A DNA stretch of 21,951 bases. Source: JBBRCE01 sp038205115 (GTDB lineage: Bacteria; Planctomycetota; Planctomycetia; Pirellulales; JBBRCE01). Location of the stretch: the NCBI GenBank assembly GCA_038205115.1, contig JBBRCE010000072.1:1-21951 (forward strand), written 5' to 3'. The notes under the pieces are model-generated. The model was not told where the DNA came from. It did not search any database and saw only the letters and a program-made list of their open reading frames with translations. Each line of letters opens with the position of its first letter. The first letter of the stretch is position 1. Below, piece after piece: positions 14,879 through 21,951 of this stretch. Both the position numbers and the translations under genes were made by a program.

Positions 14879-16309
14879 CTACGGACTGGCCTTGTTCGCC
14901 CGCTGCGGCGGTTTGTCCGCATTGGACGGCACGGTGTAGTTCGTGGCTTTGATTTGCGCATCGAGATCGGCGCTCAATTTGGCAGTGGCCGCGGGATCGG
15001 CGGCCAGGTTCTTCAATTCGTATGGATCGACGGCCAGGTCGAAAACCTCGGTCCACTCGGCATGCCCTGGGTATTTCACCAGCTTTGCGTTGGCGGTACG
15101 GACGCCGACGATGGTGGGCACGTTAACGCCGCCTTCGTAGAAGTATTCGGCTAAAAACGACTGCCGCCAGTCTGTTGGATGTTCGCCAGCCGCCAGGGAT
15201 TTCCAGCTCGCCCCTTGCATTTCTTTGGGTTGAGCCACGCCCGCCAGATCGAGGAACGTGGGCGCGAGGTCGATATTGAGGACAATCTCGTCCACCACGC
15301 GACCCTTGCCAAATAACCGCGGGTAACGCACTAGCATCGGTACGCGGAGCGACTCTTCATATAGCGAGCGTTTGTCTCCCAGTCGATGCTCGCCGAGATA
15401 ATAGCCGTTATCGCTGGAGTAGACGACCACGGTATCTTCCGCGAGTCCTAAATCGTCCAAAGCGTTGAGCAGTTTGCCGAGATTTTCATCCGCGCCCGTG
15501 ACATGCCGCAGGTAGTCCAAATGCACTGAGTTTTCCGCCAGTCCGTGCGACTCTTTGTCGGGGTCTACGGCCGGCGCGCGATAGATTGGCGTGGCGTCCA
15601 TATTGGGCGCAGGGCGACTCGTCTCGCCCGCGTAGAGATTTCGCAGGCGTTCCGGGAGATTTTTTCCTCCGCGAGGGCTATGCGGGCTTTTGAAACCAAC
15701 GACCATCGAGAACGGCCGATCGCGATTTTCTTTCATCCAATCGATCGCAAAGGCGGTGTCGACGTCGTCAACCCAGCCCTTGGTTGGCGTCGAGACGCCG
15801 TTGATTTCCACCGGGCAATCGTTGTAATTGCCTTGGCCGACAAAACTTGCCGAATAGTCGAAGCCTGGCCGTTGGCCCTTCTGATTGGCCATATGCCATT
15901 TGCCAATGTAAGCGGTGCGATAACCGGCAGCCCGCAGCATGGTGGCGTGAGTCACGGAGTCAACCGGAAAGATCGTATGGTTGTTGGTGACCCCGTTGGC
16001 GTGATTGTAGCGTCCGGTAAGAAACGCAGCCCGGCTCGGAGCGCAAAGCGAAAGCGTGACAAACGCGTTGCGGAAGCGTACGCCCTCGGCCGCCAGTCGA
16101 TCCATGTTGGGCGATCTGAACCACGGAAAGCGTGCGCGATCACCTTGTTCGCGCTGCACGACGCCCATTGCGTCCCAGCGCTGATCATCCGTGTACACGA
16201 ACAGAAAATTCGGCTTACGCACCGCGGCCTGAACTGCTGTCGAACAAGACCAGATGCCGACGAGCAGGAGCGCATAACGACAACGTCCACCGAGCAGTTG
16301 AGCCTTCAT
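14879..16309 (-). CDS. Exported S1-family (Cys-type) sulfatase
   Basis: A 476-residue arylsulfatase-superfamily enzyme that hydrolyses sulfate esters, probably of polysaccharides. A signal peptide (MKAQLLGGRCRYALLLVGIW...AVQA, about 1-28) directs it outside the cytoplasm. The metal-binding segment NFLFVYTDDQRWDAMG (Asp40, Asp41) opens the domain. The signature CAPSRAAFLTG starts at Cys89, the residue converted to formylglycine by a sulfatase-maturating enzyme; that enzyme is not in this window. GKWHM, KSPHSPRG and SSDNGYYLGEHRLGDKRSLYEE are further active-site and metal-site stretches. The C-terminal subdomain ends FDLAVDPYELKNLAADP, normal for the family. Start 16309 (signal peptide, GGA about 9 nt upstream) is preferred over an in-frame start at 16351. 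It lies 135 bp downstream of the DUF1552 gene on the same strand with no clear terminator between, so co-transcription is likely. Confidence 0.93.
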   Translation of the reverse strand: MKAQLLGGRCRYALLLVGIWSCSTAVQAAVRKPNFLFVYTDDQRWDAMGVVQREQGDRARFPWFRSPNMDRLAAEGVRFRNAFVTLSLCAPSRAAFLTGRYNHANGVTNNHTIFPVDSVTHATMLRAAGYRTAYIGKWHMANQKGQRPGFDYSASFVGQGNYNDCPVEINGVSTPTKGWVDDVDTAFAIDWMKENRDRPFSMVVGFKSPHSPRGGKNLPERLRNLYAGETSRPAPNMDATPIYRAPAVDPDKESHGLAENSVHLDYLRHVTGADENLGKLLNALDDLGLAEDTVVVYSSDNGYYLGEHRLGDKRSLYEESLRVPMLVRYPRLFGKGRVVDEIVLNIDLAPTFLDLAGVAQPKEMQGASWKSLAAGEHPTDWRQSFLAEYFYEGGVNVPTIVGVRTANAKLVKYPGHAEWTEVFDLAVDPYELKNLAADPAATAKLSADLDAQIKATNYTVPSNADKPPQRANKASP

Positions 16310-16444
16310 CGGATTTTTCCAATTTCGAAACGACGGAACGAGACGCTCCACGAGTGTTCGAGCGACGTTCCGGAATGAGCTAGCCCAATTGGTGCGGCAG
16401 CGGCAAGGGAATTCAAGCGATCCGCGAATCGGGAATGTCGCTGT

Positions 16445-17854
16445 TCAGCTCACGAACTGCTTGATCGCGCCCTTTTGATTGCGCTTCATTTTCTCCAAGC
16501 CCAAATCCAGATCACCGAAGTGTTCGATCGGATTGCCGTAGGCGTTGAGCAGCGACGTATACCAATTGCCGAGCGTTTTATGGCCTTCATCGCCATAGCC
16601 GGGCAGACGAATGTACTTGCCGGCGATATCGAGCTTGGCGTTCCGGCCCGACAAAACCACAAACGGCCATTCCACGCCCGTGCTGTGGTGCGTTTCGCCA
16701 TTGTCGGGGAAGTAGCAAATCATGGTGTTGTCGAACATCGTGCCGTCGCCTTCAGGCACGCTCTTGAGCCTCGAGACGATCGTGTCGATCAGCGTCATAT
16801 GATGCGTGCGAAGATTGGTGCGGACTTCCTCAGCCTTGAGGCTTCCGACGGGCTTACCATGACCGACGTCATGCAAATTAACGTGCTCTTCCTCAACCCC
16901 GGGAATGCCGGTGTAAGTGGTGCCAAGCTCGTCGACCGTGAAGGTCACCACGTTGGTCATGCCGGAGATCAACATCGAGAGCAGGATCTCCGTATGGCCA
17001 CGTTGCCGGTCCGTGGTGCTGATGTCGTCGGCAAAGTATTTATCTTCCAGTTTGGGAATATGCTGGCGGATGACGTCCGCCATGGCGTCCATCTTGCTGT
17101 TCCGCTGGCGAATGGCTTTGACGGAATCGGCGTAATTCACCACTTTATGCTGTTCGCCGCCGTGCAGTCCCTGCGCCAGACTTTCTTCCGAACCGGCCAC
17201 GAACTCGAGCATTTTGCGTTCAAGTTCGTACTTCACTTGATCGCTTTTGTTGTTGGAGACGGACTTGAACAATTCCCGCATGGCAACTTTAGGCGAACCG
17301 AAAGCGTAGTTGGGTTGTTCCGGCCCGCGCGCCGAGAAACCCATCTCGATGCCATTGATGTTGCCGCGCGAGTTGCCGCCCGAGTTCGGGAAGCAGGCCA
17401 ACTCAATGTGCTCCAACGGCGACGGGAATAGCCGAGCAAGCTCGAAGTCAACGGTCGCCCATTTGATGGAGCTGGCGCGTTCGTTGGCTTTATACACGCC
17501 GAGCGACGACTGCCAGGTATGGTGCCCCGTGGTGCACATCTTGCCAGACAACCCCTGCAACACCGTCAGATTTTGCTTGTGCTTTTCCAGCGACGCCATC
17601 CACTGGGGCAGATCGTGCTTGTTTAAATCCACCTCGAAAGCACGCTTGCCCTTCTCTTTGTCCATGTCCTGCTGACTGAGCGACGGGGGCGCCATCACGC
17701 TCGGGAATAAACCGTTTCCCTTATGCATGAAGATGAATCGCTTTGGCGGCGCCGTGGTGGATTCCACGCCTAACACCTGTTGCAACCACGGCGCGAACAT
17801 CAGGCCGCTGGTTGCCAATGCCGACGCATGCAAAAATTCTCTTCGATTGAACAT
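16445..17854 (-). CDS. DUF1552 family protein with Tat signal
   Basis: A 469-residue protein of the DUF1552 family, restricted mostly to Planctomycetes and related bacteria. The N-terminus MFNRREFLHASALATSGLMFAPW carries a twin-arginine motif (NRREFL), so it is predicted to be folded in the cytoplasm and exported by Tat. The body shows family stretches such as RFIFMHKGNGLFPSVMAPP, LQGLSGKMCTTGHHTWQSSLG, IELACFPNSGG and TMICYFPDNGETHHSTGVEWPFVVLSG. The last resembles sulfatase/phosphatase-fold metalloenzymes and related DUF1501 proteins. No activity is known. Start 17854 gives the canonical Tat N-terminus; a GTG at 17866 is also in frame. It begins 16 bp after the stop of the DUF1592-type gene, the usual pairing in these genomes, so the two are almost surely one transcription unit and functional partners. 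Confidence 0.9.
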   Translation of the reverse strand: MFNRREFLHASALATSGLMFAPWLQQVLGVESTTAPPKRFIFMHKGNGLFPSVMAPPSLSQQDMDKEKGKRAFEVDLNKHDLPQWMASLEKHKQNLTVLQGLSGKMCTTGHHTWQSSLGVYKANERASSIKWATVDFELARLFPSPLEHIELACFPNSGGNSRGNINGIEMGFSARGPEQPNYAFGSPKVAMRELFKSVSNNKSDQVKYELERKMLEFVAGSEESLAQGLHGGEQHKVVNYADSVKAIRQRNSKMDAMADVIRQHIPKLEDKYFADDISTTDRQRGHTEILLSMLISGMTNVVTFTVDELGTTYTGIPGVEEEHVNLHDVGHGKPVGSLKAEEVRTNLRTHHMTLIDTIVSRLKSVPEGDGTMFDNTMICYFPDNGETHHSTGVEWPFVVLSGRNAKLDIAGKYIRLPGYGDEGHKTLGNWYTSLLNAYGNPIEHFGDLDLGLEKMKRNQKGAIKQFVS

Positions 17855-17870
17855 GGCAAGGTACACTTTG

Positions 17871-20336
17871 CTATTTGCGGTAGATGAAGGAATCCGAGGT
17901 CAGCAACGACACGATAACGGCTTTGAAACTGCCCTGGCTATCGACGTAAGCCCGGTCAGCGTCAATCAAGGTTTGCGAATCGCTCAGCATCTCGTTACGT
18001 CCCATGTAAAATCGAAACGCGTGACGAATGATCGACTGTCGGACGCGGTCGGATTTCGCCAATCGATCGATCAAATCCAAGGCATCCGTCACGTCGCCAT
18101 CGAGTTTCGGGTCGCCGGTGCCGCTGAGATTGCCGGCGACATTCAAGGCCTTGGTCTTGTAGGTGTCGGCCCCTTCTTTGTTTTTGGAAATCAGGTTGTC
18201 GGGGTGTTCGAGGATTTCCAATTTGCGGAATCGGCCGAAGTCGTCGTAAATTTCGAACGGCAACCCGAGCGGGTTCATGTATTGGTGGCATTTCCAGCAT
18301 TCTTGCTTGCTGGTGACTCCGTCCAATCGCTCTCGCAGTGTTTTGTGCGGATCTTCCGGAATTTGCGCATCAACGGTGATCGGCACGTCGGGCACGCGAC
18401 CTGCCAACAATTTTTCGCGAATCCAACGTCCCCGCCGCACGGGATCGTTCGCGGCGTTTTGCGAATGCGCAATCAGCCAGGCCGGATGAGTCATCAGGCC
18501 CTTGCGATTGGCCAGCGGGAATGGCTGCACGCGCGGGAACTCCCAATTGAAAGAGTCGATGTTGTAACTCGCCGCCCAAGTTGTCAACAGCCGGCCGAAC
18601 GCATAATTCCAAACGGGATTAGGGCTCAGTCCTTTCTCGCGAAACTTACTGACATGCGTCATCGCCATGGTCAGTTGCTTTTCGCCAGCGTGAGAGTCGA
18701 GGTACTTCTTGAGCAGTTCCGTATTCTCTTCGGCCACCTTTTTGGGATTTTTCTTCCAATCCGTATCTTTCAGCAGATCGTAGAATTTGTTGAGCTTGTC
18801 CATTTTTTCGCCCGCGTCATCAACGAACGCAACGAAGAATTTATCGGTCGTCAGCAGGTTCTCGAAGACGTGCTTGTCTTGAGCCACGTACAGTTCGACG
18901 AGCAAATCGGCCTCGTTAACGAGTCGCCCTGGAGTTTGCGTGCTGCCGCGATCCGGATTGGTATAGTATCCACCACTGCGCTGCGAATCCTTGAAAACCT
19001 TCAAGGCACCGGTGTAGCCAAAGAAATCGCGAAAAAACCTGTCGATTTTAGGGTGCGGCGTAACGACGGATTGAAATTGCTTGCCATCCAACGAGCTATC
19101 GATCTCGCCCCGGTTGTAACTTAGGTCGTCGAGCAGCCGCGTCACTTCGCGCTTGTAATCCAGTTTGTTATTGAGCCGACCGTCCTGAGCCGCGGCCACC
19201 AACTTCGCGTCCGGTCCGCGATCGCCAATGGCGTAAGCGATGGCGTAACTGGCTTCGCGGGGCGAGAGTTTTTTTCGCCCGAACTCGTCCGCTGGGCCTG
19301 CGCCGAATTCCAGCCGATAAAGAAACTCCGACTCCAAAAGCACCGTCGCAAGCATCTGCCGCAGTCCCTCGGTGTTACCCCCCAGGCTGATCGCCGTGCT
19401 GGTTAATTGCAGATACTTCTTGAGTTCATCTGCCGTGGCCGGACGCTGAAGAACACACTGAAATTGTGCCTGAATGGCGTCGACGAGTTCGGCTTCCGTG
19501 GGCGGAGACTTCTTGACGACAATTTTTTCAAATGCCGGCATCGTCTGCTTCGGATACAAGCGATCTTTGGCATTTTCGAATTGGTTCGCCTCCAGTTCGC
19601 CGCTCTTCACACGTGCCGCGCGAATTTGCTTGGCAGAAATCCAGTCGGCATTCGTCAACATGACCAACAAGTGTCCGCCATCCAGCGACGTTAGATCGTA
19701 GTAGCGAACACCGGAATGTTCTGGCAGTACAAACGGATTCGTGACGCCAAAAAAGCCGCGACGCAGGCCCTCGCGCTCCCGGCCCTCAAGCTGGAAAACG
19801 TCGAGCACGCGCTCGTTAAAAATCTGCGGACTCACGGCCCAGCGCCGCGCGGGCGTGTACGCCTTATCCTTGATCTGGCCGCTGAAGAGTTTGTCGTGAT
19901 CGACGTAGTTGCCGTAATCCGGATAGCGCAACTTGTCCGCGAAATCCGAACCGCCCAAACGAAGGACTTCGCCACGCACCCAGCCGGCGAGCAGCCTGCG
20001 CTCCGCCGCAGTGGGCTGCTTCTCGTCTTCCGGCGGCATTTCCTGTAACTGCAGTCGCTCCTGAACACTGTTCAGAAGTTCCAGCCGGGCTGGCCCACGG
20101 AGGTCAGTCAAATTATCAAACCGAGCTTGGCCTTCCTGCAGTTTTTCGGAGTGACATTTTGAACAATAAGTCTTCACGACCGCCTGAACGTCGTGAGGCG
20201 TCGCGGCTTTCAAGTCAGCTCCAGCAGTCTCAACAGGCGACTTTGCCGCCAGCAGCTTTAGCGGCAGGCCAACTGAGATGATCGCAATCAGCGCGAATAG
20301 AATGCACTGCCCTGAACAAAGTGGCACGGCAGACAT
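17871..20336 (-). CDS. DUF1592/DUF1588/DUF1585-type exported cytochrome-like protein
   Basis: An 821-residue protein of the multi-domain planctomycete family containing, in order, a cytochrome c-like segment with CSKCH (58-62), DUF1587/DUF1595-like and DUF1592 regions (e.g. QIFNERVLDVFQLEGRE, VLLESEFLYRLEFG, ASYAIAYAIGDRGPD, FFRDFFGYTG), DUF1588 (HPAWLIAHSQNAANDPVRRGRWIREKLL with CWKCH at 680-684 and MNPLGLPFEIYDDFGR) and DUF1585 at the C-terminus (FRFYMGRNEMLSD...AVIVSLLTSDSFIYRK). The two CxxCH motifs suggest covalent heme. A hydrophobic signal segment (11-29) makes it periplasmic or membrane-attached. The frame extends to a TTG at 20408, but ATG 20336 places the signal peptide at the N-terminus. 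It is first gene of the probable three-gene operon with DUF1552 and the sulfatase. A redox role is inferred; no substrate is known. Confidence 0.9.
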   Translation of the reverse strand: MSAVPLCSGQCILFALIAIISVGLPLKLLAAKSPVETAGADLKAATPHDVQAVVKTYCSKCHSEKLQEGQARFDNLTDLRGPARLELLNSVQERLQLQEMPPEDEKQPTAAERRLLAGWVRGEVLRLGGSDFADKLRYPDYGNYVDHDKLFSGQIKDKAYTPARRWAVSPQIFNERVLDVFQLEGREREGLRRGFFGVTNPFVLPEHSGVRYYDLTSLDGGHLLVMLTNADWISAKQIRAARVKSGELEANQFENAKDRLYPKQTMPAFEKIVVKKSPPTEAELVDAIQAQFQCVLQRPATADELKKYLQLTSTAISLGGNTEGLRQMLATVLLESEFLYRLEFGAGPADEFGRKKLSPREASYAIAYAIGDRGPDAKLVAAAQDGRLNNKLDYKREVTRLLDDLSYNRGEIDSSLDGKQFQSVVTPHPKIDRFFRDFFGYTGALKVFKDSQRSGGYYTNPDRGSTQTPGRLVNEADLLVELYVAQDKHVFENLLTTDKFFVAFVDDAGEKMDKLNKFYDLLKDTDWKKNPKKVAEENTELLKKYLDSHAGEKQLTMAMTHVSKFREKGLSPNPVWNYAFGRLLTTWAASYNIDSFNWEFPRVQPFPLANRKGLMTHPAWLIAHSQNAANDPVRRGRWIREKLLAGRVPDVPITVDAQIPEDPHKTLRERLDGVTSKQECWKCHQYMNPLGLPFEIYDDFGRFRKLEILEHPDNLISKNKEGADTYKTKALNVAGNLSGTGDPKLDGDVTDALDLIDRLAKSDRVRQSIIRHAFRFYMGRNEMLSDSQTLIDADRAYVDSQGSFKAVIVSLLTSDSFIYRK

Positions 20337-20579
20337 ACGCGCACGAATGCATGAAACAAGCGGTCGCGATCGATCACGAAGATCTGATTTTTTGATGTAC
20401 GACGTCAAGGCGGGTAGGCAGCGTCGAAAAAGGCGAGGCCGAGCAAATCGGTGGGCGATTCTATGTTACTAGCATTATCGGCACCTTGCAATAAGCTCGT
20501 CCGCCGATTACGCGGAAAAATCGCAAACTTGCCAATGTCGTTCGGTCAGGCTGTTCGAGCAATCGAACCTAGTAGACTG

Positions 20580-21236
20580 TCACGCTTTAACGTCCGGGTG
20601 CAACCGTTTTAGTCTAATACGGGCGTCGTCGGTGCGGAATTGCCAAGCCACGCTGACTTGCCGGGCGTTGCGATTTTCGGTCCACTGGCACGCTTCGTCG
20701 GCCACCCGTTGTTGCTCCGGCATGCGACGATCCAAGCATTGTCGTGTCAGAACGCTGAGTTCCGATGCGGCGATATTCAGCCAACTGCCGTGTTTGGGTG
20801 TATGCACAATCTCCATCCGCCGCGCGATGCGAAGCGCTTCTTCTTGCGGAAATGCATGATCCAGCGAATTCAGCGTGTGGGTGTTCAAGTTGTCGCAAAC
20901 CAACGTGATCCGCTCGGCTGCGGCGTGGCGCGGTTGGTCGACGAGTTGTTGCACTTGTCTCGCCCAGTCGCCGGCAGTGCGATTCTCGGTTACGGTCACG
21001 TTGCGCCAACCGCCCAAAGCGTCAACGAACATCCAGATCACGCATGCGCCTTGTCGCACATATTCGTAGTCGATCCGCTCCGCACAGCCAGGCGAGGCCG
21101 GGATCGTTTGCCTGGTTTCCGCGATCAACTGCTGATGCTGATCGTCCATGTTGACCACGGGACGTTGCGGATTGTGGGGCCTTTGGTAGACTTCCAGCAC
21201 TTGTTCCATCTGACAAACAAACGCGGCATCTTGCTA
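20580..21236 (-). pseudogene. IS630 transposase, DDE catalytic part (interrupted by amber codon)
   Basis: C-terminal half of the transposase: a DDE/RNase H-fold domain that cuts and joins DNA at TA sites. From ATG 21209 the piece is 209 residues with the triad Asp22 (VVNMDDQHQQL), Asp106 (ITLVCDNLNTHT) and Glu150 (PKHGSWLNIAASELSVLTRQCLD), all family hallmarks. In the same frame just upstream, TAG at 21236-21234 sits between WCIPP and QDAAFVCQMEQVLEVYQRP, where related proteins carry a sense codon (usually Lys or similar), so the full-length fused protein is cut. An independent start at 21209 would lack the DNA-binding half. Start of this entry is set at the amber codon. Confidence 0.82.
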
Positions 21237-21271
21237 CGGCGGAATGCACCACATTTTCTTGAGCCAGGGCT

Positions 21272-21721
21272 TCAACTCGCTTTTTTTAACGCGCGGCGCA
21301 CCGTCTCGTACGAGATCGATTCCACAATCTCCAGTTCCACCAATCGTTGAGCCAGTAACCGCAGCGTCCACCGCGCGTGTCCCGGCGGCGCGGATGAACA
21401 AGCCAGTTGTGTCAGCTTGGCTTCTTGTTCGCCACACAGCTTGGGCGTGACTCGCGGCGAGACTTCTGGCTTGCGTTCCAAGAGCGATAGCGGACCTTCT
21501 TCGACTGCCCGTTTCCGCCACGATTCCAGGCTTCGCGTCGTCATGCCGAACGCCTCGGCAATCTTCGCATCGGTCCAGGCCGGACCATCTGATCCTGCGT
21601 CGCACTTCAGCAACGCCTCGGCTCGCTGCACCTTCCAGCGGGCCGACTTGTCCTTGCGAATAACCTGCGTCAAAACCTCCCGCTCTTCAACACTCAGCCG
21701 CAGCACATGCCGTTTTGCCAT
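21272..21721 (-). CDS. IS630 transposase, N-terminal DNA-binding part (orfA)
   Basis: A 149-residue product starting MAKRHVLRLSVEEREVL, with two helix-turn-helix-like segments: AWTDAKIAEAFGMTTRSLESWRKRAVEEG (about 48-76) and GHARWTLRLLAQRLVELEIVESISYETVRRALKK (second, winged-helix-like, near the C-terminus). It ends RRALKKAS, immediately past a run of seven adenines (minus strand, 21287-21281) where the ribosome can slip into the frame reading KSELKPWLKKMWCIPP. This matches the usual IS630 arrangement of orfA and orfB joined by -1 frameshifting. Start 21721 or the adjacent ATG 21724 (MMAKR) both fit; the frame extends to 21775. Confidence 0.85.
   Translation of the reverse strand: MAKRHVLRLSVEEREVLTQVIRKDKSARWKVQRAEALLKCDAGSDGPAWTDAKIAEAFGMTTRSLESWRKRAVEEGPLSLLERKPEVSPRVTPKLCGEQEAKLTQLACSSAPPGHARWTLRLLAQRLVELEIVESISYETVRRALKKAS
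21281..21287 (-). other. Programmed -1 frameshift site (A7)
   Basis: On the minus strand seven A residues are read A-AAA-AAA in the orfA frame, the classical slippery heptamer. Slipping by -1 joins VRRALKK to KSELKPWLKK, restoring the continuous IS630 sequence. The orfA stop TGA follows 9 nt later. Confidence 0.75.
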
Positions 21722-21887
21722 CATGATCCTCACTGGCTGACGATCCGGCGACGACCACGCCGCAAAAGCCGCCATGATCGCCGAAAAACAGCGAGTGATC
21801 GACTGCTAGTGCTGCGTCACAGCTAGCAATTGGTATTTGTGGATCTGAACTTGTCGTGCGAAACTGTGTGGAACACGGAGGTGTGCC

Positions 21888-21951
21888 ATGCAGAAGAAGT
21901 ATATCGTACGGCTTTCCAAAGCGGAACGTAAGACGCTTGAGGCCGTCATCA
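21888..21951 (+). CDS. Second IS630-family transposase, N-terminus (cut by window edge)
   Basis: ATG at 21888 preceded by GGAGG 8 nt upstream (21876-21880 region) opens a frame reading MQKKYIVRLSKAERKTLEAVI to the window end. This is the typical beginning of IS630 orfA products (xxKYIVRLSxxERxxLEAVI) and aligns with MAKRHVLRLSVEEREVLTQVI of the neighbouring element, but is clearly a different copy. It is transcribed away from the first element. Its left end is probably the TA-flanked stretch GTGCTGCGTCACAGC near 21809-21823. Confidence 0.75.
   Translation, partial: MQKKYIVRLSKAERKTLEAVI

Larger units (their letters stand above)
20575..21823 (-). mobile_element. IS630-family insertion sequence (inactivated)
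   Basis: A two-frame IS630-type transposase occupies nearly the whole stretch. Possible ends: TA followed by GACTGTCACGC at 20573-20585, and on the other side TA preceded by GCGTCACAGC (21814-21825), whose complement begins GCTGTGACGC; these match at about 10 of 12 positions and both abut TA, the target dinucleotide of this family. The right boundary is uncertain because a second IS630-type element starts there; an alternative end is the TA at 21807-21808. An amber codon in the fused frame should inactivate the element in cis. Confidence 0.75.

Noticed and set aside
15545..16378. 277-codon plus-strand open frame
   Set aside because: Antisense to the sulfatase, whose motifs are intact; translation rich in Arg and His without structure.
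16475..17431. 318-codon plus-strand open frame
   Set aside because: Fully antisense to the DUF1552 gene with no domain pattern.
17727..19124. 465-codon plus-strand open frame
   Set aside because: It is a shadow of the DUF1592-type and DUF1552 genes, a common result of high-GC codon use; no family features and no ribosome binding site.

Overview
The window reads as a chromosomal segment of a planctomycete, most likely Pirellulales-like. The basis is gene content: a PVC-type propeller/HEAT/cytochrome c protein, a neighbouring pair of DUF1592-type (CxxCH) and DUF1552 (Tat-signal) proteins with a Cys-type sulfatase, an ECF-like sigma factor overlapping a WD40-repeat serine/threonine kinase, a Uma2-family remnant and IS630-type transposases. 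No rRNA, tRNA or CRISPR array is visible.

Layout. 1-1000 is a decayed zone: a possible gene start at the left edge, a 49-bp tandem duplication, an orphan leucine-rich-repeat fragment and a Uma2 pseudogene with two in-frame stops. 1056-4757 holds minus-strand housekeeping genes: ATP sulfurylase (with a good promoter and terminator), a secreted peroxiredoxin (with terminator), a class I methyltransferase, and an FmdB-type zinc ribbon after about 540 bp of apparently non-coding DNA. 4946-8313 is a complete plus-strand unit (promoter, PVC-type heme protein, terminator). 8425-10311 holds a minus-strand threonine aldolase and a plus-strand sigma factor, divergently arranged around an intergenic region with two strong palindromes and two promoter-like sequences. 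10304-13978 is the kinase, overlapping the sigma factor by 8 bp. A convergent J-domain/LRR protein follows (13999-14682). 14879-20336 is a minus-strand group, probably an operon in the order DUF1592-type protein, DUF1552 protein, sulfatase. 20575 to the right edge holds one IS630-type element, damaged by an amber codon, and the beginning of a second IS630-type element facing away from it.

How the genes may work together. The sigma factor and kinase are translationally coupled and look like a planctomycetal signalling module. The DUF1592/DUF1552/sulfatase group and the PVC heme protein are predicted exported proteins of the kind these bacteria carry in large numbers; they are probably involved in oxidative or sulfate-ester processing of polymers, but the substrates cannot be read from sequence. 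I see no clearly new multigene defence or mobile system. The best second-look items are the operator-like palindromes at 9502-9523 and 9602-9617, the J-domain/LRR fusion, the A7 frameshift site plus amber codon in the IS630 transposase, the abutting IS630 pair, and the doubly nonsense-interrupted Uma2 gene.
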